Assembly (NCBI GenBank): GCA_024195265.1
Contig: JAJLRJ010000002.1
Span: forward strand, 20,147,570 to 20,211,569
DNA length: 64,000 nt
Source of the DNA: Dendrophyllia cribrosa
Lineage: Eukaryota; Cnidaria; Anthozoa; Scleractinia; Dendrophylliidae
Reading direction: 5' to 3'
The notes beneath the pieces are model-generated. The model ran no database searches and was not told the origin of the DNA. It saw nothing but the letters and a program-made list of their open reading frames with translations. This document shows positions 45,476 to 59,100 of this stretch, piece after piece; position 1 is the first letter of the stretch; each line of letters opens with the position of its first letter. Both the position numbers and the translations under genes were made by a program.

Positions 45476-46409
45476 TTTACATGGGTAATATTTCCAAAAA
45501 GTCTTTCCTTTCTTACACTCCTTGATTGCTCGCATTTCAGTGTTTGTTCAGGTAGCTGGGCTGTCTTCGCCGTCGGTCTGAAGTCCGGGTCCGTTCTTAC
45601 TCGCATTAATTCCTTCCAAATTATTTGAGCATTTACCAATAAGGATACAAGCTTAATGAAACTTAACTCTTTAACTTTTTTTTGCCTCGGAAAGAAATTA
45701 TGAAGACAATAGTTTTTCTGCATACAGTGGTTAAAATTTCAGAATTTTTTTATCGTACGCAAGCCGGGCGCCACCCGTGATAATTGAAATCAACCAATCA
45801 CAACGCCGGATTCACGATCTTTGTGGGTTTTTCGCGCCACTTTCACCACCCTCGGTCCTCGGGACGTGCAAGTCATCACGCGTAGATTGAAGTTGTTGTA
45901 GAGACACAAATTAAACAGAACTGCGTAATCATTTGTCGTCGGAATATCCGTGCGAAGTTGATGATCAGTGATGTGAATAAAAGTCCGTCCGATGAAGGAA
46001 AGTGCAGCTTATTAGTTCGAACAAATAAAACAAGTTTTGAAAAAAGATCGGCAGCATGCTAGCCTCGATTTCCCAACAATCTTCAGATCGTTTTTCATAA
46101 ATCGCTGCATTTGCTGTTAGTCTCTGTCCTGAACATATTACCAACATTTTCCAAACTCTGACAGTTTCATGACAACCTCGCTATCTTTAATCTAATAAAA
46201 ACGTCCACCGGAGCGCGATTATCTTGTCAATATCGCGTATTTCGTTAAAGTCTCCCTGTCTTCCAATCTATTAATCTCACCGCAGCACTAACGCATCGAG
46301 ATCTGAAAAGAATTTGTCAAGACCAGCTCTTTTTTGTCGGGATTTAAGACGTTTCTCATTGAGTTTGCCAAGACATTGGGATTGGAGCCGTTAATAATCT
46401 CAAACAGGA

Positions 46410-47005
46410 TTTTTTTCTTGTCAGGTTTCCCGGAGGGATCGCAGCAAAATTTTTTTCCTCCCAGGATTCTCGCCGGGATCCCGCCAAGAAATTGATCATT
46501 TCAACAACAACAACAACAATTTTATTTCATTATTTAAATAAAACGATATTTTATAAAACATTGGCAACCCGCAGTTAGCATAGCTAATCGAGGCGGGTTG
46601 TCAAAAATAAGAACAAAAATTAACATTAGCTCTTAGTAATATGACTGAAAATTAACATTAGCTCCTAATAATATGACTGAAAAAGAAAAAGAAAAAAACA
46701 ACTTATCCTGGCGGGATCCCGGCAGTAGATGGGATTCCCCCCCGGGAAACGAAAGTATATCTTGGCGGGAATTTTTCTTGGCAAGATCCCGGCGGGATTC
46801 TCGCCGGGAAACGGATTTCCTGGCGGGATCCCGCCGGGAGACAGGATTCCTGCCGGAAGATGGGATTCCTCTACATCCCGGCGGGAATTTTTTCTTGGCA
46901 AGATCCCGGTGGGATTCTCGCCAGGAAATCCAATTCCCGGCGGGATCCCGTCTCCCGCCGGGATTCCCGCCGGGATCTTGGCGGGATCCCGGTGGCCATT
47001 TTACA
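46410..47005. repeat. GC-rich GGGATCCCGGCGGGA array (right), interrupted
   Basis: Same motif as at 45135-45475, ending CCGGTGGCCATTTTACATGG. It is interrupted at about 46490-46690 by an insert that begins with (CAA)n and contains two copies of ATTAACATTAGCTC, likely a short retroelement tail in reverse orientation. Confidence 0.78.
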
Positions 47006-47132
47006 TGGGTGTCGCACTGTAACATGCCCATATAAAATATAACATATAACATGCTGGCTATCCTGCTAGGAGCTGGTATGATGAACACACAGACACTTGA
47101 CTACAATCCTTTGTGTTTTTAAACCTTTGCAG

Positions 47133-50100
47133 AATAAATTTAAGAATGTCTGGAGATAATTATGGGGGTGACACTAGTACTGGAGCTGATGGTACAACCA
47201 ATCCTGGCTTTGATCATGATCCATTGGGTGCAGGTGATCATGGTAGTAGTCATGGTGGTAACCAGTTAAAAACTGACTGGAAGAAATTTGCGGATGAAAG
47301 TACCCAAGAATATCTTGCAAGCTTACCAGGAGGCCATGGTGGACACACAAGCACTGAACCTTCAACAAGCTCAGGACTTGGTGCAAAACTGGATGAGCCT
47401 TCAAATAATGTATGTTAATTGTTTTGGTTTATATTGATAATTAGACAGGCTGGACAGGGCATCTGACAGGATGCGGTGATGCGGATCCGCATAATTCACC
47501 AATTCTGCATCCTCCGCATCTTTGGAGCATTTTCCGCATAAAACTGGAAAATTTGCCCAGTATTAACAATAAAGTAGCTGCGAACCTTCCTCATAAACAT
47601 AAAAGCCTTAGAGATTAGATTTATTTGAAGCATTTTTTCTCTTAAACATCGACGAAAACACGCCGCTTTGTTCACGAGCAATTTTTAACCTCCAGGAGTT
47701 CGATGCGTCTGTTGGGGATGAGCCTGGATACTAGTTTTGTGGTTAGCCTGGTTACAAAGGTTAACCAAGATGGCCGCTTGTTTGGCTTCTTTCATTCGTC
47801 TTCGGTGTTCCTTCATTGCTAAAAGCTTCAAAATGTCTGACAAAAATAGTGAGCACTGTTTTAATACAGGTTCCTCACGTGTTCGATGTTAATACATCGG
47901 GAAGGCCCTGAATTCGCTTTAAATTTCCGCATAATCGAACGTGTTTTCCGTATAATCAACACATTTTCCCGTATAATACGCCCTCAAATTTCGGGTTTAC
48001 CTCGGTGTAAGAACCTGTGACTTTTTCCTTTGTTTTTTACCTTTGTAGTATTGCATTCCCAGTTGACTCTATTGTTTTATGCCTTTTGTTTTCTTTGTTT
48101 TACGTCACTCGTGAATTTGACAGGTTCTTACACCGAGGATGAGCCCAAATTTCCGCATATTTTTAATTTTTTTTCCGCATCCTATCAGATGCCCTGTATA
48201 CAAAACCTGGGGTCAATTCAATAATAAAAACTTTTACAAGTGTAATTTACAAGTGGGTAGCTGCTGTGCACTTGAAGTGCACTTGGTACGTACTTGCAGT
48301 GTGAACTCCTTTCTGAGAGCGTTTTCTTAGTCTGACTTACGTTTCAATAGAAGCACTCATCTAATTTATTTACATGTTTAAATCTCATTGTAAAATGTAT
48401 CAAAGAGGTAAAAATGAATATCAGCTGAATGTAATTAAAAAGTTAAATAATTTGCAGTAGTTTGTTTTCTAAAAGCTCCATATTTCCCTTGGAGCTGTAA
48501 ACGTTTTATTGACTGCACTTTTTGGTTTCTTTGTTGTCCTGGCGATATGCGTAAAACAAAAGGATCCAAGTGCACTTCAAAGTAAGGTCTACCCCTTACT
48601 TGGGAGCGCACTTGACCAATGACAGTACAGCCATGCAGATAAAAGCATGTGGGCGTGCAACTTTGAATTCCACAGGGAACGAGCTCTCTGCGTTTTGGTT
48701 TCCAATTCTGGAGTCACGGGCGACTCAAAAACACTCTCAAGTAGGATCTCAAGTTTACTTTAGCTGTTGTCTTGGAAGGCGTATTTCAAACCGACTTTGG
48801 GTAAAAAATTCTACGTTGAGATAAAAAGTTGTTGTCTAATTCTCTGGGCTTAGCCAATCAAAAACACTACAGCCATGCGGGCATTCAATACTCATGAGAT
48901 ACAAAAACATGTTTTTAAGACGAGCACGGAAAATTTCCCAAAAATTAACAAAGAGTAAGCATAGTATTACACCAGGCTCTGAGGTGATTTTTTGCTGAAT
49001 TAAGTTCAAATAAAACTTGACTTGATAAGAAAAATTATTTTTAATTACTTAATAATCGACTTAGCGTTTAATGCATATCATACTTTAGTCCTTCAACTTT
49101 GTTTATGACAGCTAATCAACTGCATACCAACTTGCGCTTGCAAGTAATTTGCATCTAAATATGCATGCTGTGCGTAATCATGCCTGAAAATCTATTGTCT
49201 CGTCTTTCCTAAGTAGGCCTCAAGTCTACTTGATTATCAAGTGCACTTCAAGTGCACTTTGGTCCCTAGTGAGAACCCGCCTAATGCCTTTGTAAATTAC
49301 ACTTATAAAAGTTTTATTGAATTGACCCCGGCCTGCTTTCTGACAACTATACAGACTGTAAAGTATAACGGTGAGACAGAATTATGTTATGGTACATCAC
49401 TGCCAAGCTGCTTGACATTTAACCCTCATCTTTCAGCTTTCAGGAGCATGGTAAACTTCTAACAGTCTCAACACAATATTTCTTACACTGACTGTGGCTT
49501 GCAATCTAACACCTAGCTACTCCTGAGTGGGGCACCAAGATGGCCGCTCCATACCTTTCTTACCAAAAATGTCTAATAGTCATTCACCTATAGACATTTT
49601 TAATAAATACCACAATGCATCATTTTCCGCTAATGACGTCAAACATATTTTGAATTCTATTTACAATTCAAAATAATACATTTGACATCGATACCAGAAT
49701 ATGTTGCATTCTGGTATTTATGAAAAGGGTCTATAACTAAGGAAATGCTCTTGCACTTTAAAATTTGGCCCAGATGTGTAGTTTAAACCTCTCTGCAATT
49801 CCATGAACATTTTGGGATCAAAATCTGTTGCTTAATGCTTCTAAATTTTGATATCACGTAAGTGAAAACCAAGAATACTGTAACTAAACAATCCCTCATT
49901 CTGACCCTGTTATAAGTGAACACTCCCTCATTCCTCCGTTCAGGGGTCACCTGTTGTTAGTGAACACTCCCTCATTCCTCCCTTCAGGGGTCACCTGTTG
50001 TTAGTGAACGCTCCCTCATTTCTCCCTTCATGGGTCACTTATTGTAAGTGAACACTCCATCATTCCTCCCTTCAGGGGTCACCTGTTGTTAGTGAACACT

Positions 50101-53100
50101 CCCTCATTCCTCCCTTCAGGGGTCACCTGTTGTTAGTGAACGCTCCCTCATTTCTCCCTTCATGGGTCACTTATTGTAAGTGAACACTCCCTCATTCCTC
50201 CCTTCAGGGGTCACCTGCTGTAAGTGAACACTCCCTCATTCCTCCCTTCAGGGATCACCTGTTATAAGTGAACACTCCCTCATTCCACCCTTCAGGGATC
50301 ACCTGTTATAAGTGAACACTCCCTCATTCCACCCTTCAGGGATCACCTGTTATAAGTGAACACTCCTTCATTCCACCCTTCAGGGATCACCTGTTATAAG
50401 TGAACACTCCCTCATTCCTCCCTTCAGGGATCACCTGTTATAAGTGAACACTCCCTCATTCCACCCTTCAGAGATCACCTGTTATAAGTGAACACTCCCT
50501 CATTCCTCCCTTCAGGGATCACCTGTTGTAAGTGAACACTCCCTCATTCCTCCCTTCAGGGGTCACCTGTTGTTAGTGAACACTCCCTCATTCCTCCCTT
50601 CAGGGGTCACCTGTTATAAGTGAACACTCCCTCATTCCTCCCTTCAGGGGTCACCTGTTATAAGTGAACACTCCCTCATTCCACCCTTCAGGGGTCACCT
50701 GTTATAAGTGAACACTCCCTCATTCCTCCCTTCAGGGGTCACCTGTTATAAGTGAACACTCCCTCATTCCTCCCTTCAGGGGTCACCTGTTATAAGTGAA
50801 CACTCCCTCATTCCACCCTTCAGGGGTCACCTGTTATAAGTGAACACTCCCTCATTCCACCCTTCAGGGGTCACCTGTTATAAGTGAACACTCCCTCATT
50901 CCTCCCTTCAGTGGTCACCTGTTGTAAGTGAACACTTCCTCATTCCTCCCTTCAGGGATCACCTGCTGTAAGTGAACACTCCCTCATTCCTCCCTTCAGG
51001 GATCACCTGTTATAAGTGAACACTCCCTCATTCCTCCCTTCAGGGATCACCTGTTATAAGTGAACACTCCCTCATTCCTCCCTTCAGTGGTCACCTGTTG
51101 TAAGTGAACACTCCCTCATTCCTCCCTTCAGGGATCACCTGTTATAAGTGAACACTCCCTCATTCCACCCTTCAGGGATCACCTGTTATAAGTGAACACT
51201 CCCTCATTCCACCCTTCAGTGGTCACCTGTTGTAAGTGAACACTCCCTCATTCCACCCTTCAGGGGTCACCTGTTACAAGTGAACACTCCCTCATTCCTC
51301 CCTTCAGTGGTCACCTGTTGTAAGTGAACACTCCCTCATTCCTCCCTTCAGGGATCACCTGTTATAAGTGAACACTCCCTCATTCCTCCCTTCAGGGATC
51401 ACCTGTTATAAGTGAACACTCCCTCATTCCTCCCTTCAGGGGTCACCTGTTGTAAGTGAACACTCCCTCATTCCTCCCTTCAGCTGTCACCTGTTGTAAG
51501 TGAACACTCCCTCATTCCTCCCTTCAGGGATCACCTGTTATAAGTGAACACTCCCTCATTCCTCCCTTCAGGGGTCACCTGTTGTAAGTGAACACTCCCT
51601 CATTCCTCCCTTCAGCTGTCACCTGTTGTAAGTGAACACTCCCTCATTCCTCCCTTCAGTGATCACCTGTTATAAGTGAACACTCCCTCATTCCTCCCTT
51701 CAGGGATCACCTGTTATAAGTGAACACTCCCTCATTCCTCCCTTCAGGGATCACCTGTTATAAGTGAACACTCCCTCATTCCACCCTTCAGGGATCACCT
51801 GTTATAAGTGAACACTCCCTCATTCCTCCCTTCAGGGATCACCTGTTATAAGTGAACACTCCCTCATTCCACCCTTCAGGGATCACCTGTTATAAGTGAA
51901 CACTCCCTTATTCCTCCCTTCAGGGGTCACCTGTTGTTAGTGAACACTCCCTCATTCCTCCCTTCAGGGATCACCTGTTGTTAGTGAACACTCCCTCATT
52001 CCTCCCTTCAGGGGTCACCTGTTGTTAGTGAACACTCCCTCATTCCTCCCTTCAGGGATCACCTGCTGTAAGTGAACACTCCCTCATTCCTCCCTTCAGG
52101 GGTCACCTGTTGTTAGTGAACACTCCCTCATTCCTCCCTTCAGGGATCACCTGTTATAAGTGAACACTCCCTCATTCCTCCCTTCAGGGGTCACCTGTTG
52201 TTAGTGAACACTCCCTCATTCCTCCCTTCAGGGATCACCTGTTGTTAGTGAACACTCCCTCATTCCTCCCTTCAGGGGTCACCTGTTGTTAGTGAACACT
52301 CCCTCATTCCTCCCTTCAGGGGTCACCTGTTGTTAGTGAACGCTCCCTCATTTCTCCCTTCATGGGTCACTTATTGTAAGTGAACACTCCATCATTCCTC
52401 CCTTCAGGGTTCACCTGTTGTTAGTGAACACTCCCTCATTCCTCTCTTCAGAGGTCACCTATTGTAAGTGAACACTCCCCTCATTCCCCCTTCAGAAATC
52501 ACCTTTTGTTAGTGAACAATCCCTCATTTAAAAATGTTTGGTGTGTAGCCAGGCATGTTAAAAAGAAATATTAAAAAGTTGACACTGGCTAAAAATGTTG
52601 TGTTGGACGTTTCGGCAACTACTGTTGCCTTCTTCAGCAAAAGATAAAATGCAAATGTCTAACGGCGTCCTGATGGTATACGATATATGCAAATATTAAA
52701 TAGCACCTTGAAAGAACAATTTGAGGTGAAACAAAAGTCTCTAGAGCATTCTTAATTATCTCTACAAATTCTTAATGTTGTTGTAAACATTATTTGGGAG
52801 CGCTATGTGTTCGTTTATAGCGTTCATGTTACGCACGGAATGCCAAGCCTCAAGAATTAGTCTTTGTCGCCATGCCGATGATCTATCAACAATTTCGACG
52901 TTCGTCAAATCTATTTGGTGACTGGAGCATGTGGTGTTTGGCCAACAAAGAGTTTTTATCCAATGTTGCTATAGCCTTTGCGTGCTCTTTCACGCGTGAT
53001 TTTAACGCGCGCGATGTCTGACCAATGTAAACACAATCACAATCACTACATTTGATCTTATACACGATTCCTCTGGTGACCTCTTTCTCAATCTTGTCTT

Positions 53101-56100
53101 TTGGCTTTTTAAGTATATTTAAGATTGTCCGAATAGGCTTATGAGCGACCTTGATGTTGAAGCTTCGAAGAACTTTTGCGATTTGCGATTCTCTCGGAGA
53201 ATCCTTTGGCGTAGGGCAGGATAACCATGCCAGGTTGGTCGGTATCGTTTACTACTTGTTGTCTATTCGGTTGATGACCATTGTGAATGAAATTGATAGG
53301 GTAGTTATTAGCGGTAAGGGCTTCCACTACTCGCTTAGTTTCCCGTAATGCTTCCTCCTCGGTGGAAGGAATGTTCTTTGCGCGATCTATAAGGGTGCGT
53401 ACAACCGAGTGTTTATGCTGGGAATGGTGGTGTGATTTGAAATCAAGGTAGCGGTCAGTGTGGGTAGCTTTCCTGTAGACAGACACGGTGATCGAGCCAT
53501 CATCTTGTCTGGTTGTTTTTGTGTCAAGGAAGGCAATGGAACCTTCTGATTCTATCTCGATGGTAAATTTGATATGGGTGTTGATAGAATTGAGATATGA
53601 GTGGAATTCATCCACGTGTTCCCTTTTTACGTACACATGGCTGTCATCTACGTATCTGAACCACCATTTGGGAGGGTTTGGAGCCGATGAGAGAGCCTTT
53701 TCTTCAACATGTTCCATGACAAGATTGGCTAAGATGGCGCTGACTGGAGATCCCATCGGACAACCGAAAATTTGTTTGAAATGGCCACCTTGGAACACGA
53801 AGAAATTGTTGTCGAGGACGAACTGTAGAAGAGCCACGATATTTTGGATAGATAAGTTTGTTCTCTCCAGTAATGATTGATCAAGGTCCAGTCTCTCTTT
53901 AACAACTTCTATGGCTAGATGGGTACATGTAGGTCACAAGTAAACAGTGACACCACGTCAAAGGATACTAATATTTCGTCGGGATCCACTGACATAGTGC
54001 GGATCTTTTCAACAAAAGATGCACTGTTCTTTACTGTGTATTTATTGTTTTGAAGTGGTAACAAGATGTTAGCGAGGTATTTGGATAATTCATATGTGGG
54101 AGATCCAATGGCACTCATAATTGGTCTGAGCGGGATGTTCTCTTTGTGGATTTTAGGAAGGCCATAAAATGATGCTGGTGTAAAGTCGGTGCTATGAAGT
54201 TTGTGGTAGAGCTTCGGTTCCAACTGTTTTTTGCTACTGTCATGTGAGACTGGCTGATCTTTAATCTGTAGAAGAAGTTTATTGAGGGATTTTTTGGTGC
54301 TCGATGTTGGGTTCCTTCTTTTGTCTGTTATCTTCTGATAAGGTTTATCATCGTTTAGAAGGTTGTTTATTTTGTCAGTGTAGTCGTTGGTATTCATCAC
54401 GACTACGGCTCGTCCCTTATCGGCTGGTAAAATTGTAACAGACTTGTCTTTGGCAAGATCTCTAAGCGCTTTATCCTCTAGCAAAATTAAAGTTGAGACT
54501 TAATGCTGAATTCTCGTTTGCGGATAGAGGTCTGTCAGAGATGTTCACAACCCACTTGTCTTTGAGCTTGATTTCGTGTGTTTGAGGACGTGGTAAGATG
54601 TTTTGGAGTTTCTTATTGTGACTCTCCCTTCTCCGTTGTGCTTCCCATTATGATCTCTGTTTGATTGTGCAGAGGAGGGTGTCGAAAGATTCTTTATTAA
54701 TCATCTCTCGGAGTATGAGTGTTGTTTGGGACAAGCATTGCGAGAACTTCTTGATTTGCGCGTGACAATTCGAAATTCGCAGCCTTAGGTAGGCTTGACC
54801 AGCTTTCCTAGCGATCTTCCAGCCCTCTTTGCTCTTGACGGGTGGATTAAACTGGAGACCTTTTGGCAGGGTGTTGTTATCCTTTAATCGATGGTTGAAG
54901 TGAAGATGGTCTTTGAATCTCGTTACACTGAGTGTTATTCGTTCGAGTGTTCTAGCCGTTTTTGAGGCTTCGCTGCCGTTCTTGTTACGAATGCAGCTAA
55001 AAATGTTTGGTGTGTAGCCAGGCATGTTAAAAAGAAATATTAAAAAGTTGACACTGGCTAAAAATGTTGTGTTGGACGTTTCGGAAACTACTGTTGCCTT
55101 CTTCATTCAGAGTTCACCTGTTGTAAGTACACCTGTTGTAAGTACACCTGTTGTAAGTACACCTGTTGTAAGTACACCTGTTGTAAGTACACTCCCTCAT
55201 TCCTCCCTTCAGGGGTCACCTGCTGTAAGTGAACACTCCCTCATTCCTCCCTTCGCGGGTCACCTGTTGTAAGTAAACATTCCCTCATTCCCCCCTTCAG
55301 GTGTCAACTGCTGTAAGTGAACACTCCCTCATTCCTCCCTTCAGGGGTCACCTGCTGTAAGTGAACACTCCCTCATTCCTCCCTTCAGGGGTCACCTGCT
55401 GTAAGTGAACATTCCCTCATTCCTCCCTTCAGGGGTCACCTGCTGTAAGTGAACACTCCCTCATTCCTCCCTTCAGGGGTCACCTGCTGTAAGTGAACAC
55501 TCCCTCATTCCTCCCTTCGCGGGTCACCTGTTGTAAGTAAACATTCCCTCATTCCCCCCTTCAGGTGTCAACTGCTGTAAGTGAACACTCCATTCCTCCC
55601 TTTAGTGGTCACTTGTTGTAAGTAAACATTCCTTCATTTCTCCCTTCAGGTGTCACCTGCTGCAAGTGAACACTCCCTCATTCCTCCTTTCAGAACCTGT
55701 TATAAGTGAACATTACCTCATTCCTCCCTTCAGAAGTCACCTGTTTGAAGTGAGCCCTCCCTCATTCCTCCCTTCAGGATTCACATGTTGTAAGTGAACA
55801 ATCCCACATTTCTCCCTTCAGGATTCACCTGCCACAAGTGAACACTCCCTCATTCCCCCCTTCAGGTGTCAACTGCTGTAAGTGAACACTCCATTCCTCC
55901 CTTTAGTGGTCACTTGTTGTAAGTAAACATTCCTTCATTTCTCCCTTCAGGTGTCACCTGCTGCAAGTGAACACTCCCTCATTCCTCCTTTCAGAACCTG
56001 TTATAAGTGAACATTACCTCATTCCTCCCTTCAGAAGTCACCTGTTTGAAGTGAGCCCTCCCTCATTCCTCCCTTCAGGATTCACATGTTGTAAGTGAAC

Positions 56101-59100
56101 AATCCCACATTTCTCCCTTCAGGATTCACCTGCCACAAGTGAACACTCCCTCATTTCTCCCTTCAGTGGTCACCTGCTGTAAGTGAACACTCCCTCATAA
56201 CAACCTTCAGTTATCAACTACTGTAAGTTAACACTCTTTCATTCCTACCTTCAGGTGTCACCTGTTGTACATGTAAGTGAACATTCCCTCAGTCTTTTCT
56301 CCCTTCAGGTGTCACCTGTTGTAAGTGAACACTCCCTCATTTCTTTTTTCAGAAGTCACCTGTTGTAAGTGAACACTCCCTCATTTCTCCCTTCAGTGGT
56401 CACCTGCTGTAAGTGAACACTCCCTCATAACAACCTTCAGGTATCAACTACATATATCTTATTGACCAAGCGCGAGGGCCGTACTGGGAGAATATCGGCC
56501 CGAAGTCTTGACAGTACAGATCGAGCGCAGCGAGGTCCGTACAAAAAAGACCGAGGGCCGATATTCTTCCAGTATGGTCCCGAGCAAGCTTGGTTAATAA
56601 GAGATTTATTACACGACTCCTGTCGGCGGGAGGATCGCTCAGGATCATTCGGGACAATGCCCGGTCCAATACTTAGAGAATATTGGACCGGCAATCGAGC
56701 ATTCTGATTGGGTGATTATAGTTATTGGTCCTCTGACTGACTGTAGTCGTGTAATAATGTAAGTTAACACTCCTTCATTCCTACCTTCAGGTGTCACCTG
56801 TTGGAAGTGAACACTCCATTATTCCTCCCTTCAAAAGTCACCTGTTGTAAGTGAACACTCCCTCATTCCTCCCTTCAAGATTCACCTGCTGCAAGTAAAC
56901 ACTCCCTCATTTCTTCCTTCAGGATTCACCTGCTGCAATTGAACACTCCCTCATTTCTCCCTTCAGTGGTCACCTGCTGTAAGACAACACTCCTCATTTC
57001 TCCCTTCAGTGGTCACCTGCTGTAAGTGAACACTCCCTCATTTCTCCCTTCAGTGGTCACCTGCTGCAAGTGAACACTCCCTCATTTCTCCCTTCAGTGG
57101 TCACCTGCTGTAAGACAACACTCCTCATTTCTCCCTTCAGTGGTCACCTGCTGCAAGTAAACACTCCCTCATTTCTTCCTTCAGGATTCACCTGCTGCAA
57201 GTGAACACTCCCTCATTTCTCCCTTCAGTGGTCACCTGCTGTAAGACAACACTCCTCATTCCTCCCTTCAGGTGTCACCTCTTGTAAGTAAACAGTCGCT
57301 CATTCCTACCTTCAGGTGTCACCAGCTGTAAGTGAACACTCCTTAATTCCTCCCTTTTGGGGTCACCTTTTGTTTGTGAACACTCCCTCATTCCTCCCTT
57401 CAGGTGTCACCTCTTGTATGTAAACCCTCAGTCATTCCTCCCTTCAGGTGTCACCTGTTGTAAGTGAACACTCCCTCATTCCTCCCTTCAGAAGTCACCT
57501 GCTGCGAGTGAACAATCCCTCATTACTCGCTTCTAAGGTCTCCTACTGTAAGTTGACACTGCCTTCAGGTGTCAGCTGTTGTTAGTGAACACTCCCTCAT
57601 TCCTCCCTTCGGGGGTCACCTCTTGTAAGTGAAGATTTCCTCATTGCCCCCTTCAGGTGTCGCCTGTTGTAAGTGAACACTCCCTCATTCCTCTCTTCGG
57701 GGGTCACCTCTTGTAAGTCAACCCTCCCTCATTCCTCCCTTCAGGGGTAGCTTGTTGTAAGTGACACTCTCATTCCTCCTTTTAGAAGTCACCTGCAGCA
57801 AGTGAACACTCTCTTATTCATCCCTTCAGGTGTCGCCTGTTGTAAGTGAACACTCCCTCATTCCTGTCTTCAGGGGTTGCCTGTTGTAAGTCTTGTAAGT
57901 GAACAGAATAAGTGAATTGAAGTCATGTGCCACAAGTTAACACTCCCTCTTTCCTCCCTTCAGAAGTCACCTGTTGTAGATGAACACTCCCTCATTCCTA
58001 CCTTCAAGTGTCACCTGCTGCAAGTAAAGACTCCCTCATTCCCCCTTCAGGTATCACCTATTGTAAATGAACCCTCCCTCATTCCTCCCTTCAGGGATCA
58101 CTTGTTGTAAGTGACTACTCCCTAATTTCTCCCTGCAGGGGTTGCCTGTTGTAAGTTAACCCTCCCTCATTTCTCCTTTTAGATATCACCTGTTGTAAGT
58201 GAACACTCCCTCTTTCCTCCCTTCAGAGGTCACCTGTTGTAAGTGAACATTCCCTCGTTCCTCCCATCAGGGGTCGCCTGTTGTAAGTGAACACTCTCTT
58301 ATTACTTCCCTACAGGTGTAACCCGTTTTCAGTGAACACTCCCTTATTCCTTCCTTCAGGTGTCACCTGTTGTAAGTGAACACAACCTCATTCCTCCCTT
58401 TAAAAGTCACCAGCTGTAAGTGAACAATCCCTCATTGCTCTCTTCAGAGGGCTCCTACTGTAAGTTGACACTGCCTTGGTTTTTCATACATTAACAAAAG
58501 GCACAATTTAGAAGTGGTTTGCTGATCATCTGGGTCCACAGTTAGTGGATAAAAAGAGACTTGCCACCATCGTATTGGTTAACTTTGAACTTCTTTTCAA
58601 CTTTACTTAACTAGTACACAGGCCTGCGTTTCTCAAACGTCCCAAAAATGTCAGGGGCCTCAAAACTTTTTGAAACTCTTCCCGGGTATTTTTATTGGGT
58701 TCTGTAAACGTTAACATTCACGAACTTGTCCCTTTATTTTCGGGCATTTTTTCACGTCTGCCGTGTGTTATACTGATCAAGAGTGGAAAGCTCATTCTAA
58801 AATGCTGCTTAATTGTGTGACCTTCAAGATGTGCATGTATAATAATTTTCGTATTTCACATGCTGTCTCGTTTTTCGTCTTTAAGGATTTTAAAATATCG
58901 TGGGAAGCAAATATCATTATGTTCACAGAAAGCATTTTTGATCTTGGGTTTTTTTTTAAGCCCTTTAAAAACTCATTTATCGCTTTAAGATGCATGTTTG
59001 TTTTCCACATTGAAATAACTTGCCAAAATTCCTTGACCCATTAGCTATTTGCATGAGTGAACCAAATACTTTCCTCATCTGTAGCATTATGTTTGCGGTC

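Larger units (their letters stand above)
31676..47007. repeat. Tandem pair of a roughly 1.35-kb repeat unit, left copy split by two transposons
   Basis: The right copy is 45484-47007: it starts TAATATTTCCAAAAAGTC, runs through TTCGTTAAAGTC at about 46240, and ends with the GC-rich array and GGCCATTTTACATGGG. The left copy is 31676-31854, then 35699-36401, then 44976-45483. It has the same order of sequence but is interrupted by the TA element and the TTAA element. The right copy has its own roughly 200-bp insertion at 46490-46690. The arrangement shows a tandem duplication followed by transposon insertion into one copy only, or insertion before an unequal event. Confidence 0.8.
52529..55107 (-). 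mobile_element. Decayed Penelope-like element inserted in the 44-bp array
   Basis: Near-identical direct repeats of about 110 bp, starting AAAAATGTTTGGTGTGTAGC, lie at 52530-52637 and 55000-55106 and contain a hammerhead motif. Between them, on the minus strand, are a PLE N-terminal region (55000-54648), RT, and a GIY-YIG region. Array repeats abut both sides, so it inserted into the array. Confidence 0.88.

Noticed and set aside
49905..52528. CRISPR-like array
   Set aside because: The units are contiguous 44-bp tandem repeats without unique spacers, in eukaryotic intronic DNA.
55024..55272. Repetitive ORF (VVSTP repeats) as a structural protein gene
   Set aside because: It is a reading of the 15-bp sub-repeat and 44-bp array; the frame is lost within a few units and there is no start or splice context.
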